A model generated the notes under the pieces. The model saw only the letters and a program-made list of their open reading frames with translations, was not told the origin of the DNA and searched no databases. From Quadrisphaera granulorum (GTDB lineage: Bacteria; Actinomycetota; Actinomycetes; Actinomycetales; Quadrisphaeraceae): a stretch of 58,636 nucleotides of DNA. The number at the start of each line of letters is the position of its first letter. The first letter of the stretch is position 1. The translations under genes and the position numbers were made by a program. Shown here piece after piece: positions 1-12,604 of this stretch. Where the stretch lies: contig NZ_QGDQ01000029.1 of the NCBI RefSeq assembly GCF_003149145.1, positions 1 to 58,636 of the forward strand, in the 5' to 3' direction.

Positions 1-75
1 CAGCTGCTTGGACGTACCCAGAGTCAGCGGGTGCAGACGCGTCCCCGAGCCCCCCGCCAGGATGATCCCCTTCAC
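1..75 (-). CDS. rfbA: Glucose-1-phosphate thymidylyltransferase, N-terminus only (runs off left edge)
   Basis: Read on the minus strand, the first 25 codons give V-K-G-I-I followed by [13 protein letters not shown] and LGTSKQL. This is the nucleotide-binding signature of RmlA/RfbA, which makes dTDP-glucose from glucose-1-phosphate and dTTP for dTDP-rhamnose synthesis. The rest lies outside the window. The start is uncertain: GTG at 75 has no clear ribosome site, and an in-frame ATG at 126 would add a 17-residue extension unlike the family. An ATG at 142 has a good GGGGG site but is in another frame. It is divergent from telA. The product could feed sugar to the EPS operon further right. Confidence 0.75.
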   Translation of the reverse strand, partial: MKGIILAGGSGTRLHPLTLGTSKQL

Positions 76-252
76 GAGGATCGACCGTAGCGGCCCGCGC
101 GGCTCCAGGTGCGGCCTCGGGAGCATCGGCAGCCTCAGCCATCACGCACCCCCAGGTATCACGCAGCGCGGCGTCACGGGTCGGTGCCTGCGGCCAGCAC
201 CGTCCACAATGGACAGGGATAGCGCCGTCGCACACCGCCGCACACCACCGCA

Positions 253-258
253 GAGGAG
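253..258 (+). promoter_or_regulatory. Ribosome binding site of telA
   Basis: GAGGAG lies nine bases before the ATG at 268. It fixes the telA start and rules out the longer overlapping frame that begins at position 8. Confidence 0.7.
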
Positions 259-267
259 TCGCTCCCG

Positions 268-1560
268 ATGCCCGACCCGTCGGACAGCTCGCTGGACCTG
301 GGCTCGACCCGAGACGCGCCCTCGGCCGCGACTGCTCCGCGCCCGGCTCCGCTCGACCTCACGCCCGCCGCGCCCGTGCCGCCCGTCCCCGAGGACGAGG
401 CGGAGGGAATGGTCCCGCTCGACCCGGCCACGCGCTCCGCGCTGGCCGAACGGGCCAGGGCCTTCGTGGCGGACCTGGCCGGCCGCGACCCGCGCAGCCC
501 GGAGTTCCAGCGCAAGATCGACGACGTCGTCCGCATGGGCGAGCGCGAGGTGCGTGCCTCCTCGCAGGTCTCCAACCGGATGCTGCAGCGCCCCTCCACC
601 AGCTCCGCGGGGGCCGCCCGCAGCGGCACCGGACCGGCCGCCGACGCGCAGGCGCAGGTGGCCGACACCCTCGCCGACCTACGCCGCACCGTCACCGAGC
701 TCGACCCGGGCCGGGCAGACCTCAAGGGCCCGCGCCGCCTCTTCGGCCTGCTGCCCGGCGGACAGAAGGTGCAGCGGTACTTCGACCGCTACCAGGACGC
801 CCAGAGCCAGCTTGACGCGATCATCCGCGCGCTCGCCTCCGGCCAGGACGCGCTGCGCCGCGACAACGCCGCCATCGAGCAGGAGAAGGCGGAGCTGTGG
901 GCCACCATGGGCAAGCTCACCGAGTACGTGGTGCTGGCCCGCGCTCTCGACACCGCCACGCAGGAGAAGGTCACCGAGCTGTCGCTCACCGACCCCAAGG
1001 CTGCCGAGGCACTCACCGCCGACGCCCTGTTCCCCATCCGGCAGCGCCACCAGGACCTGCTGACCCAGCTGACCGTCAGCGCGCAGGGCTACCTCGCGCT
1101 CGACCTGGTGCGCCGTAACAACCTCGAGCTCGTCAAGGGCGTCGACAGGGCCCAGACGACGACGGTCTCCGCGCTGCGCACCGCCGTCGTCGTCGCCCAG
1201 GCCCTCTCCCAGCAGCAGCTCGTGCTCGACCAGGTGAGCGCCCTCAACACCACCACCAGCTCCATGATCGACTCCACGTCGCGGCTGCTGCGGCAGCAGA
1301 CCGCGCAGGTGCACGAACAGGCGGCGAGCTCCACCGTCGACGTCGAGGTGCTCCAGCGGGCCTTCGACGAGGTCTTCGCGACGATGGACGCGATCGACAC
1401 CTTCAAGCTCCGGGCGGTCGAGAACCTCGCCACCACCGTCGACGCACTGGAAGGCCAGATGAAGCGCTCCCGCTCGTACATGGCCCGCGTCCGCGAAGCG
1501 GAGCAGCGTGAGGTCGAGCAGCGCGGGCACGCGACGCCACAGATCGACGACGGCCGATGA
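268..1560 (+). CDS. telA: Toxic anion resistance protein, TelA family
   Basis: A 430-residue cytosolic, mostly alpha-helical protein with no signal peptide. After a Pro/Ala-rich N-terminus (about 1-50) the family core begins. Typical TelA/YaaN features are the LFGLLPGGQKVQRYFDRYQ stretch at about 158-176 and long amphipathic helices to the C-terminus. TelA proteins are linked to tellurite and other envelope stress, but the biochemical role is not established. The stop overlaps the start of the next gene (ATGA), so the genes are probably translationally coupled. In Firmicutes TelA often sits beside the two-helix membrane protein XpaC, and the two membrane proteins downstream may be the counterparts here. 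Confidence 0.85.
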   Translation: MPDPSDSSLDLGSTRDAPSAATAPRPAPLDLTPAAPVPPVPEDEAEGMVPLDPATRSALAERARAFVADLAGRDPRSPEFQRKIDDVVRMGEREVRASSQVSNRMLQRPSTSSAGAARSGTGPAADAQAQVADTLADLRRTVTELDPGRADLKGPRRLFGLLPGGQKVQRYFDRYQDAQSQLDAIIRALASGQDALRRDNAAIEQEKAELWATMGKLTEYVVLARALDTATQEKVTELSLTDPKAAEALTADALFPIRQRHQDLLTQLTVSAQGYLALDLVRRNNLELVKGVDRAQTTTVSALRTAVVVAQALSQQQLVLDQVSALNTTTSSMIDSTSRLLRQQTAQVHEQAASSTVDVEVLQRAFDEVFATMDAIDTFKLRAVENLATTVDALEGQMKRSRSYMARVREAEQREVEQRGHATPQIDDGR

Positions 1561-2468
1561 GCAGCTCCGAGGACGTGGCACGCAGGGTCTGGCAGGAAGG
1601 GAAGGCACAGGTCACGCGGCAGGTGGGCACAGCCGCGCGGCGGCAGGGCTGGAAGGCGCGGAAGTCGGCGTGGCTGCTGCTGCCCGTCGCCGGGCTGCCG
1701 TGGGTCGGGTTCGGGTACCTGGCCGCCAAGGCCCGCCGCCCGCAGTGGGCCGGGGCGGCGGCCCTGCACCTGGGGGTCTCCGCGGGTGCGGTCTCGGCGC
1801 TGGTGGCCGGTGACTGGTGGACCGTGCTCGGCGTCCTGCTCGCCGGGGGTGGCTGGGGCGCCGGCGTGGTGCACGGCCTGGCTGCCAACCCGCGATGGTT
1901 GCGGACGGCCGCCGCGCTCTCGCCGTCGCCGTCGGCGCCCTGGCTGCCTCCGCTGTCCGGATCGTCGTCGCCGTCGTCGTCCTCAGACCTCCTCGGCCCG
2001 TCGGGCGTCTCCGGCGCCGAGCTGCCCGGTGACCCGGCCGCGCGGGCCGCGCTGCACCAGATGCACCTGGAGCAGCTGGTCGACGTCGCCGCGCGCGCCG
2101 GCACCGCGCTACCGGCTGGGGTCCTCCCGCTGGCACGCGAGATCCACGACGCCGCGCTCCCCATGCTCGCCCGCGCCGCCGGCCGCGGGCGTCCGATGGG
2201 CGCGCTCGACCTGTACGAGGTGGAGGCCGTCGTCGGAGAGCACCTGCCAGCCGCGCTCGGCCGCTACCTGGCGCTCCCGCCCGGGTACGTGCCCGACACC
2301 GTCGCCGACGGACCCACCCCCGAGCAGGCGCTGCTGGCGCAGCTGCGGTCCATGGTCGAGCTGCTGGCGGAGGTCACCGAGAGGGTGCACGAGCACGACG
2401 CCCGCGAGTTGCGCGTCCAGGCGGCGTTCCTCGGTGAGAAGGTTCGCCGCTCGGACCTGGACCTGTGA
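1557..2468 (+). CDS. Membrane protein, TelA partner 1
   Basis: A 303-residue protein with no named family that I recognise. Three hydrophobic segments (about 39-57, 64-85 and 87-108) follow a basic, amphipathic N-terminus. A Ser/Pro-rich linker (about 120-150) leads to a helical C-terminal domain (about 165-303) ending in FLGEKVRRSDLDL. A similar domain, ending FLEEKFRPSGLDL, closes the next gene, so the two look like diverged paralogues with different membrane anchors. The start ATG overlaps the telA stop. Operon position suggests it works with TelA at the membrane, in the style of the TelA/XpaC pair; this is inference. Confidence 0.7.
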   Translation: MSSSEDVARRVWQEGKAQVTRQVGTAARRQGWKARKSAWLLLPVAGLPWVGFGYLAAKARRPQWAGAAALHLGVSAGAVSALVAGDWWTVLGVLLAGGGWGAGVVHGLAANPRWLRTAAALSPSPSAPWLPPLSGSSSPSSSSDLLGPSGVSGAELPGDPAARAALHQMHLEQLVDVAARAGTALPAGVLPLAREIHDAALPMLARAAGRGRPMGALDLYEVEAVVGEHLPAALGRYLALPPGYVPDTVADGPTPEQALLAQLRSMVELLAEVTERVHEHDARELRVQAAFLGEKVRRSDLDL

Positions 2469-2481
2469 GCGAGGTGGCGCG

Positions 2482-3372
2482 GTGAGCAAGGACAAGAAGA
2501 AGAACAAGGACGACGACGAGCGCGCCGCCCGGGACGAAGAGCGCGCCATCGAGCGCTACGGCATCGACGAGCGGACGCTCACGCCGATCGGGCTCACCAC
2601 GCCGGGCGGGAGGTTCGTGCCCGAAGCGGTGGTCAACGTGGTGCGCTTCGTGTGGCTCGGCACGTGGATCGCACTGTTTGCGGGAACCCAGACGACGGCA
2701 GCGCTCATCGTGATGTTCGCGTGGATCGCTGCCAACGGCGCCTACGAGAACCACCGCAAGAAGCTGCGGCGCGAGCGCAAGCGGCAGATCCAGCGGCACA
2801 TCGCCGCTCGCGGTGGTGATCCGACGGCGCTCGATGCGACCGCCGACGTCCCCGCGGCCCTCGCGGGCGCGCCGGCAGTGCCGGCAGCGCCGATCGGTGT
2901 GGAGCCGTCGTCGTCCTCAGCACCGGCAGCCCAGCCTGCTCAGGCCGGTCTCTCGGCAAGCCCCGCCGAGCGCGCGCTCGCGCGGACGCTGCGGCGCGTG
3001 GAGTCTTCGGATCGCTTCGAGCGGCGCGACGCGGTGCTCGTCGGTGAACTGGCCGACGTCCTCTTTCCGCTGCTCGCCAAGGTCGCCGAGCCGGGCGCCG
3101 ACCCGCTGGTGCGCCGCGACGTCGAGACGATCGCCACCGAGCACCTGCCTGACAGCATCGACGCGTTCCTCGCGCTGCCGGCCGAGCACGTGCGGACCAG
3201 CCGCAACACCGCCGGCCGCACGCCCCTGGAGGAGCTGCGCCGCCAGCTCGATCTGCTGCTCACCGGGTGCGAGCAGCTGCAGGAGGCGGTGCTGCGCTCC
3301 GACGTCGCCCGTCAGCAGGCGCAGTCGCGCTTCCTCGAGGAGAAGTTCCGCCCCAGCGGCCTGGACCTCTGA
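2482..3372 (+). CDS. Membrane protein, TelA partner 2
   Basis: A GTG start at 2482, thirteen bases after the previous stop, gives 296 residues; the same frame is open upstream as far as 1786, but that part overlaps the previous gene. The N-terminus is extremely charged (Lys/Asp/Glu, residues 1-25). Two close hydrophobic helices (about 53-68 and 70-86) follow, then a basic stretch, a Pro/Ala linker and a C-terminal helical domain (about 165-296). That domain matches the end of the preceding gene, for example the final FLEEKFRPSGLDL. The two-helix plus coiled-domain plan resembles XpaC-type TelA neighbours. Function is unknown. Confidence 0.7.
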   Translation: MSKDKKKNKDDDERAARDEERAIERYGIDERTLTPIGLTTPGGRFVPEAVVNVVRFVWLGTWIALFAGTQTTAALIVMFAWIAANGAYENHRKKLRRERKRQIQRHIAARGGDPTALDATADVPAALAGAPAVPAAPIGVEPSSSSAPAAQPAQAGLSASPAERALARTLRRVESSDRFERRDAVLVGELADVLFPLLAKVAEPGADPLVRRDVETIATEHLPDSIDAFLALPAEHVRTSRNTAGRTPLEELRRQLDLLLTGCEQLQEAVLRSDVARQQAQSRFLEEKFRPSGLDL

Positions 3373-3409
3373 GCGGGTTCCGCAGCGGTGCGCCTCAACT
3401 GGCGCGGAT

Positions 3410-3454
3410 CCGCATGATCGTCGAGAGCAGCCCCCCTCTGCCACGATCATGCGG
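3410..3454. terminator. Inverted repeat between convergent genes
   Basis: Perfect 12-base arms, CCGCATGATCGT at 3410-3421 and ACGATCATGCGG at 3443-3454, are separated by 21 bases. It lies between the convergent ends of TelA partner 2 and the ABC-F gene, so it is probably a bidirectional terminator. It lacks a strong U-tract. Confidence 0.5.
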
Positions 3455-3474
3455 CTGAGCGCCACATCGGCGGG

Positions 3475-5349
<1,875 letters not shown>

Positions 5350-5377
5350 GCCCCCATCCTCCCCGAAGGGGCGGAGG

Positions 5378-6376
5378 TCACCTGACGGTCGGGTGCGAGC
5401 CCGTCGACGGGTGGAACGGGGACGGCGCCACCGGGTCGACCTGGCGCGCGCCGTGCACGGGCCCGGTCACCCGGCGCACGTCGGAGGCGAGCCCCGACGC
5501 CGTCAGCGCCACCGCCAGCTCCAGCGCGGCCGACCTGTCGGGCACCAGCAGCGCCACGGTGGGCCCCGACCCGGAGACGAGGGCTCCCAGCACGCCGTGG
5601 TCGTGGCCGAGGTCGAGGATGCGGCGCAGCGGCGGACGCAGCGAGCAGGCGGCGTCCTGAAGGTCGTTGACGAGGGCCGCGCCGAGCGCCGCGGGGTCGC
5701 CGCTGCGCAGCGCCTGTGCGAGCCCCGCCGGCACCTCGGGCTCGAGGTCCGGTGGGCGGAGCCCTGACGCGGCGACCAGCCTGTCGTGCTCGCGGTACAC
5801 GCCCGGGGTCGACAGGCCCTCGTCGGCCAGCGCCAGCACCCAGTGGAACTCCCCGCGGGCGAGCACGGGGGTGAGCTGGTCACCACGGCCCACCCCGAGC
5901 GCGGTGCCCCCCATGAGTGCGAACGGCACGTCGGCGCCGAGCTCAGCGGCCATGGCGTGCAGCTCGTCGCGGCCGGCTCCGGTGCCCCACAGGAGGTCGC
6001 ACGCGAGGAGGGCGGCAGCGGCGTCGGCCGATCCGCCCGCCATGCCCCCGGCCACCGGCGCGCTCTTGCGGATGGACAGGGCGACGTCGGCGGGAACGCC
6101 CGCGCGCTCGGCGAGCAGGTGCGCGGCGCGCACCGCGAGGTTGGACGCGTCGAGCGGGGTGGACACCGCGCCCGTGCCCCGCACCGACACCGTCACACCG
6201 GTCACGCCGTCGCGCGGCAGGGAGGCGCTGACCTCTTCGAAGACCGACACGGCCTGGTAGACGCTGACCACGTCGTGGTAGCCCTCGTCGTCGAGGGCAC
6301 CGACGCGCAGCGCCAGATTGATCTTGGCGGGCGCTCGGACCACCACACGCCCCCCGGGTGCTGTCACCCGGCGCAC
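5378..6376 (-). CDS. ispE: 4-diphosphocytidyl-2-C-methyl-D-erythritol kinase
   Basis: A GHMP kinase of 332 residues that phosphorylates CDP-ME in the MEP pathway to isoprenoid precursors. The N-terminal APAKINLAL motif (about 15-23) and the glycine-rich ATP loop GGMAGGSADAAAALL (about 113) are both intact. The C-terminal GSGPTVALL motif is also present. GTG starts at 6376 and 6367 are both possible, since the sequence between them is not conserved. It normally follows ksgA directly in actinobacteria. Here a sugar transferase gene sits between them, 30 bases upstream. Confidence 0.93.
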   Translation of the reverse strand: MRRVTAPGGRVVVRAPAKINLALRVGALDDEGYHDVVSVYQAVSVFEEVSASLPRDGVTGVTVSVRGTGAVSTPLDASNLAVRAAHLLAERAGVPADVALSIRKSAPVAGGMAGGSADAAAALLACDLLWGTGAGRDELHAMAAELGADVPFALMGGTALGVGRGDQLTPVLARGEFHWVLALADEGLSTPGVYREHDRLVAASGLRPPDLEPEVPAGLAQALRSGDPAALGAALVNDLQDAACSLRPPLRRILDLGHDHGVLGALVSGSGPTVALLVPDRSAALELAVALTASGLASDVRRVTGPVHGARQVDPVAPSPFHPSTGSHPTVR

Positions 6377-6406
6377 CCTACGGGACGGCGGATGGGGGGC
6401 AACCGC

Positions 6407-7897
6407 TCAGTACGCGCCGCGACTCCGCACGACGGCTCCGAACGTCTTCCACAGGATCATGAAGTCGAACATGAACGACCAGTTCTCGACGTAGCGCAGA
6501 TCGAGCCTGACCGACTCGTCCCAGTCGAGGTCCGAGCGTCCGTTGATCTGCCACAGACCTGTGAGGCCGGGCTTGACCATGAGCCGACGGCGGGCGTCGT
6601 CACCGTAGACGGCGACCTCGCGAGCCAGCGGCGGTCGCGGGCCCACGAGCGACATCTGACCGACGAGCACGTTGAACAGCTGCGGCAGCTCGTCGAGCGA
6701 GAGGCGGCGCAGCACACGACCGACGCGGGTGACGCGGGGGTCGTGCTTCATCTTGAACAGCACCGCGTTGCCCTCGCTGGCGGTCGCCAGCTCCCGCAGG
6801 CGCGCTTCGGCGTCGACCACCATGCTGCGGAACTTCAGCATCGAGAAGGTGCGGCCCTCCAGGCCGACCCGCTCCTGGCGGAAGAACACGGGCCCGCGGC
6901 TGTCGAGCTTGACCGCCACGGCGATCCCGATGAGCACCGGCGCCAGCACGAGGATGCCGGCGGCCGCGGCCGTCCTGTCGACGGTGCCCTTGAGCAGGCG
7001 GCGGAAGCCCGTGAGCTCGGGGCGCTCCAGGTGCAGCAGCGGGAGTCCGCAGACCGGGCGGATCGCCACACGAGGTCCCACCACCTCGGTGACCGCGGGG
7101 GCCACGTACAGCTGCGTGTGCGACTCCTCCAGCGCCCAGCCGAGGCGACGCAGGAAAGCACCATCGACGTCGGCGGTGGGCAGGATGGCGACGGCGTCGA
7201 CGCCGTGCTCCAGGCTGATGCGGGCGACGTCGTCCAGGTCACCGAGAACAGGGACGCCGAGCGCGGCGAGCGCCCGCTCCTCCATGGCTTCACGGGCACC
7301 GCGCAGAGGCGGCAGGCAGACGCCGGCGACCTCCATGCCGTGGTACTTCGCACGGCTGATCTGGCGGACCATCGCGAGCACGCCCTCGCGGTGCCCGGCC
7401 ACGATCACCGACTGCATGTGCAGGCCCTGCTCGCGCTGGGCGTGCAGGCGACGGCGGAGCACGTAGCGCAGGACGATGACGAGGACCGTCCCCAGCGGGA
7501 TGGCGAAGAGCACGTAGCCGCGCGCGATGTCGAGCTGGAAGGCCCACGAGGTGGCGCCGACGAGGGCGAGCGTGAAGATGCTCGCCCGGAGCACCCTGTC
7601 GAACTCCTCGCTGCCGAGCGCCATGAAGCGCGCCTCGTAGGCGCGGTGGACGAACAGCGCGGCGAACCAGGCCACGGGGACGATCGCCAGCATGACGAAG
7701 CTCTCGAAGGCGTGCGCCTCCTCCGAGGCGAACCGCAGCGCGAAGGCGAAGATCGTGGACGCGAGGATCGCCACCAGGTCGGCAAGGACCACGCGGCGCT
7801 GATAGGCCGGGGCCCAGTGCGTCTCGGGATGCGCGACGCGAGTGATCCGCCCTGGAAGATCAAGAGGATCTGCCACCAAGCGCGCTTGGACCGTCAT
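6407..7897 (-). CDS. Polyprenyl glycosylphosphotransferase (WcaJ/WbaP type) initiating EPS synthesis
   Basis: The enzyme transfers a sugar-1-phosphate from a nucleotide sugar to undecaprenyl phosphate, the first step of EPS repeat-unit synthesis. ATG at 7897, preceded by GGGAG at about nine bases, gives 496 residues; the frame is open to 7945. Four to five membrane helices occupy the N-terminal third, a nucleotide-binding-like CoA_binding_3 region follows, and the C-terminal catalytic domain has FFRQERVGLEGRTFSMLKFR, KPGLTGLWQINGRSD and DLRYVENWS. It lies inside the ksgA-ispE pair with an AT-richer leader of its own, yet the operon it should serve is 10 kb away. Confidence 0.92.
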   Translation of the reverse strand: MTVQARLVADPLDLPGRITRVAHPETHWAPAYQRRVVLADLVAILASTIFAFALRFASEEAHAFESFVMLAIVPVAWFAALFVHRAYEARFMALGSEEFDRVLRASIFTLALVGATSWAFQLDIARGYVLFAIPLGTVLVIVLRYVLRRRLHAQREQGLHMQSVIVAGHREGVLAMVRQISRAKYHGMEVAGVCLPPLRGAREAMEERALAALGVPVLGDLDDVARISLEHGVDAVAILPTADVDGAFLRRLGWALEESHTQLYVAPAVTEVVGPRVAIRPVCGLPLLHLERPELTGFRRLLKGTVDRTAAAAGILVLAPVLIGIAVAVKLDSRGPVFFRQERVGLEGRTFSMLKFRSMVVDAEARLRELATASEGNAVLFKMKHDPRVTRVGRVLRRLSLDELPQLFNVLVGQMSLVGPRPPLAREVAVYGDDARRRLMVKPGLTGLWQINGRSDLDWDESVRLDLRYVENWSFMFDFMILWKTFGAVVRSRGAY

Positions 7898-7975
7898 GCA
7901 CGTTCTCCCGTGTTCATGAGACACCCAGCGACGTCGACCCGACACCGGGTGCGCCGCCGCTGGAGCCCCAGGCCC

Positions 7976-8022
7976 CTATTCATACCCCTCGCAGAGGGGA
8001 CCCGGGTGGACAATTCGCGAAT
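7976..8022 (-). promoter_or_regulatory. Promoter/operator-like leader of the sugar transferase gene
   Basis: This island of lower GC lies between the ksgA stop and the transferase start. Reading the minus strand it holds a -10-like TATGAAT. Just upstream is the small palindrome CCCCTC-GCA-GAGGGG (7985-7999), and beyond it the perfect palindrome ATTCGCGAAT (8013-8022). No properly spaced -35 box is obvious. It may give the transferase its own control. Confidence 0.35.
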
Positions 8023-8024
8023 CT

Positions 8025-8963
8025 TCATGGGCCCGCCGGCCCATCTGCGGCGACACGCCGCGCCTCGGCGAGACGGGCGAAGGCGCTCACGTCGAGGCGC
8101 TCCCCGCGCAGGGTCGGGTCGATCCCGGCCACCCGGCACAGCTCCTCCGCGGTGGCGGGCGAGCCGGCCCAGCCGGCCAGCGCCGCGCGCAACGTCTTGC
8201 GGCGCTGCCCGAAGGCGGCGTCGACAACGGCGAAGACCTCCTCGCGGGAGGCGCTGGTGCTGGGCGGGTCACGGCGCACGAGGCGAACGAGGGCGCTGTC
8301 GACGTTCGGCACCGGCCAGAACACCTGCCGCCCGACGCCGCCGGCCATCGTCGCCTCGGCATACCAGGCGGCCTTGACGCTGGGCACCCCGTAGGCCTTG
8401 GACCCGGGCGCCGCGGCCAGCCGTTCGGCCACCTCGGTCTGCACCATCACCAGCACCTGCTGCAGCTGCGGGAAGCGCGCGAGCAGCGTGAGGATCACGG
8501 GCACGGCCACGTTGTACGGCAGGTTCGCCACGAGCTTGGTGGGAGCGCCGGCCGGTCCCACCGCCTCGCCCGCGAGCGCCGGCAGCTCAGTGACGTCGAG
8601 GGCGTCCGCCCGCACCACCTGAAGGTGGGCAGCCAGCCCGCCGTCCGGGTCGGCGGCGAGGTCGGGCCTGCGGGCCGCGATCGTCGCCGGGAGCTCGGCG
8701 GCCAGTCGGTCGTCGATCTCGACGACGACGACGCGCGCGCCCGCCGCGAGCAGCGCCAGCGTCAGCGACCCCAGCCCGGGGCCGACCTCCAGCACCACGT
8801 CGCCCGGCTGCACACCGGCCTTGGCGGCGATGCGGCGCACGGTGCCGGCGTCGTGCACGAAGTTCTGCCCCAGCTGCTTGGTCGGGCGCACGCCGAGACG
8901 GCCCGCCAGGGCCCGCACGTCAGCGGGGCCCAGCAGGCCGTCGTCGGTCGGTGAGTCGTCCAG
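8025..8963 (-). CDS. ksgA: 16S rRNA (adenine(1518)-N6/adenine(1519)-N6)-dimethyltransferase
   Basis: KsgA/RsmA dimethylates two adjacent adenines near the 3' end of 16S rRNA during 30S maturation. Visible motifs are [13 protein letters not shown] near the N-terminus, the SAM-binding [11 protein letters not shown] and the catalytic NLPYN. The start is uncertain. The conserved protein begins around [20 protein letters not shown], but the only codon in place is CTG at 8963. GTG at 8918 would trim conserved residues, and ATG at 9131 would overlap rpfB by 136 bases with unrelated sequence. I give the CTG version (312 residues, near the family size). Confidence 0.88.
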   Translation of the reverse strand: MDDSPTDDGLLGPADVRALAGRLGVRPTKQLGQNFVHDAGTVRRIAAKAGVQPGDVVLEVGPGLGSLTLALLAAGARVVVVEIDDRLAAELPATIAARRPDLAADPDGGLAAHLQVVRADALDVTELPALAGEAVGPAGAPTKLVANLPYNVAVPVILTLLARFPQLQQVLVMVQTEVAERLAAAPGSKAYGVPSVKAAWYAEATMAGGVGRQVFWPVPNVDSALVRLVRRDPPSTSASREEVFAVVDAAFGQRRKTLRAALAGWAGSPATAEELCRVAGIDPTLRGERLDVSAFARLAEARRVAADGPAGP

Positions 8964-8995
8964 GGGATGCAGGCTAGACGGCCCCGTGGGGGCGC

Positions 8996-11343
<2,348 letters not shown>

Positions 11344-11393
11344 CAGGCCCCACGGCCCAGGCAGGCGGCTTCCGCCTCCTGAGGCGACATTCC

Positions 11394-11458
11394 GCCCCTT
11401 GGCGCGGATTCCGGCCCCATCGGCGGGCCTGATGGGGCCGGAATCCGCGCCGAGGGGC
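11394..11458. repeat. 28-bp stem hairpin between tatD and the DUF559-like gene
   Basis: Arms 11394-11421 and 11431-11458 pair along 28 bases with a single G-T wobble, around a 9-base loop. The core GCCCCTTGGCGCG also occurs, inverted, in the repeat at 12540-12575 on the other side of the DUF559-like gene. It could terminate that gene or be a mobile palindromic repeat. Confidence 0.6.
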
Positions 11459-11483
11459 GTCACCTGCAGCCCGGAGCCTCGCG

Positions 11484-12398
11484 TCACCAGCGCAGCCCTG
11501 CCTTCCTCAGCTCGTCGCTGATCCAGCGCACTACATCCCTGGGCTGCGCCATCACCTCGCGCGAGGAGACCACCACCTGCGTCCAGCCGTGCTCGCTAGT
11601 GCGCCGGTTGCGGCGGATGTCGCTCTCGTGCTGCAGCTCCGCGGCGTGGTGAGGACCATCGATTTCGACGGCGACGCGCACCGACTCCCACTGCAGATCC
11701 GGCCAGATCTGCGCCCTGCCCGTGCGCGGGATCGGCGCCGCGTAGTGGCTGGCCTCCGGCAGGCCCGCTCGCTGCAGAAGGAGTCGTAGCCGAGTCTCGA
11801 CCGGTGAGCAGACCTCGTAGCGCACCTGGTCCAGGACCTTGCGCGCCGCCGCCTGCTGTTCCATCGGGAGCCTGTCGACAGCAGCCGACATCGCCTGGCG
11901 ATGGTTCTTAAGGCGTCGCAGTACGGCGTCTCCGAGGGCGATCGCGCTCTCCTCGTCGAGATCAGCACACCTGTCAGCCCACAGGTCCTCGAGCGCAGGC
12001 AGTCCGACGTCGCCGATAACCCACCGACCGCAGGCGGGGTGGATGGGGTGGTGACGCACGACGATGCCGTGCCGCTCTGGGCCGCGCGTCCCCGCTGGAA
12101 CAGCGATCGTGACGTCACCGTCCATCGCAGGTCGGGCTCCGAACGGCGTCGGCAGGCCAAGGATCTCCACAGCGTTAGCGCCGGTGACGACGCTCCCCGG
12201 AGGCGCCGCGAGCAGCGCGCACTGCGCGCGCAGCAGCAGGGTCCATCTCAGCCCGGTGCTGACGCGGACTCCCCGGAAGGGCGCCCGGAGGTCGGATGAC
12301 CTCATCCGCTTGTCGCTCACCCCCAGCTTCCGCGCCTCGGCGACCGTGAACGGGCGGTAGCGCAGCTGGGCGGGGAGGGGAGTCCTGACGTGAGGCAC
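11484..12398 (-). CDS. DUF559/Vsr-like endonuclease-fold protein with AbiEi-like N-terminus
   Basis: A 304-residue protein with a start (GTG at 12398) placed very close to its GGAG site. The N-terminal half (FTVAEARKLGVSDKRMRSSDLR) resembles AbiEi-type winged-helix antitoxin/regulator modules. The C-terminal half has SPVETRLRLLLQRAGLPEA, VAVEIDGPHHAA and NRRTSEHGWTQVVV, the pattern of the DUF559/very-short-patch-repair endonuclease fold with acidic E...D residues. Such genes are common and highly variable in actinobacterial accessory loci; the function is unproven. It separates metG from tatD and is flanked on both sides by related palindromic repeats, which fits a later insertion. Confidence 0.7.
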   Translation of the reverse strand: MPHVRTPLPAQLRYRPFTVAEARKLGVSDKRMRSSDLRAPFRGVRVSTGLRWTLLLRAQCALLAAPPGSVVTGANAVEILGLPTPFGARPAMDGDVTIAVPAGTRGPERHGIVVRHHPIHPACGRWVIGDVGLPALEDLWADRCADLDEESAIALGDAVLRRLKNHRQAMSAAVDRLPMEQQAAARKVLDQVRYEVCSPVETRLRLLLQRAGLPEASHYAAPIPRTGRAQIWPDLQWESVRVAVEIDGPHHAAELQHESDIRRNRRTSEHGWTQVVVSSREVMAQPRDVVRWISDELRKAGLRW

Positions 12399-12480
12399 CT
12401 CCGCACCGTGGCGCAGAGTGGACCGGCGCTGCTGGGACGGAGGCGCCGCCTGTGGATAGAGCTCTTCCAGTGCCGCGCCG

Positions 12481-12575
12481 CCCCATCAGCCGACTTTCCG
12501 CCCCATCAGCCGACTTTCCGCCCCATCCAGGGTTTTGAAGGGGCGGAAAGTCGCGCCAAGGGGCGTAAATCCGCC
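12481..12575. repeat. Tandem 20-bp repeat with hairpin downstream of metG
   Basis: The unit CCCCATCAGCCGACTTTCCG occurs at 12481-12500 and 12501-12520, followed by a partial third copy. CGACTTTCCGCCCC (12511-12524) pairs perfectly with GGGGCGGAAAGTCG (12540-12553). CGCGCCAAGGGGCG (about 12552-12565) matches the core of the hairpin at 11394. It lies between metG and the DUF559-like gene and may also terminate metG. Confidence 0.65.
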
Positions 12576-12604
12576 CGAAGGGGCGGCATGGGCAACACCC
12601 TGGG

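Noticed and set aside
5786-8377. 863-codon plus-strand open frame
   Set aside because: It is a shadow of ispE, the sugar transferase and ksgA on the other strand; its translation is Arg/Ala/Gly-rich without any domain.
12481-12530. CRISPR array
   Set aside because: The 20-bp units are directly adjacent with no spacers and there are no cas genes.
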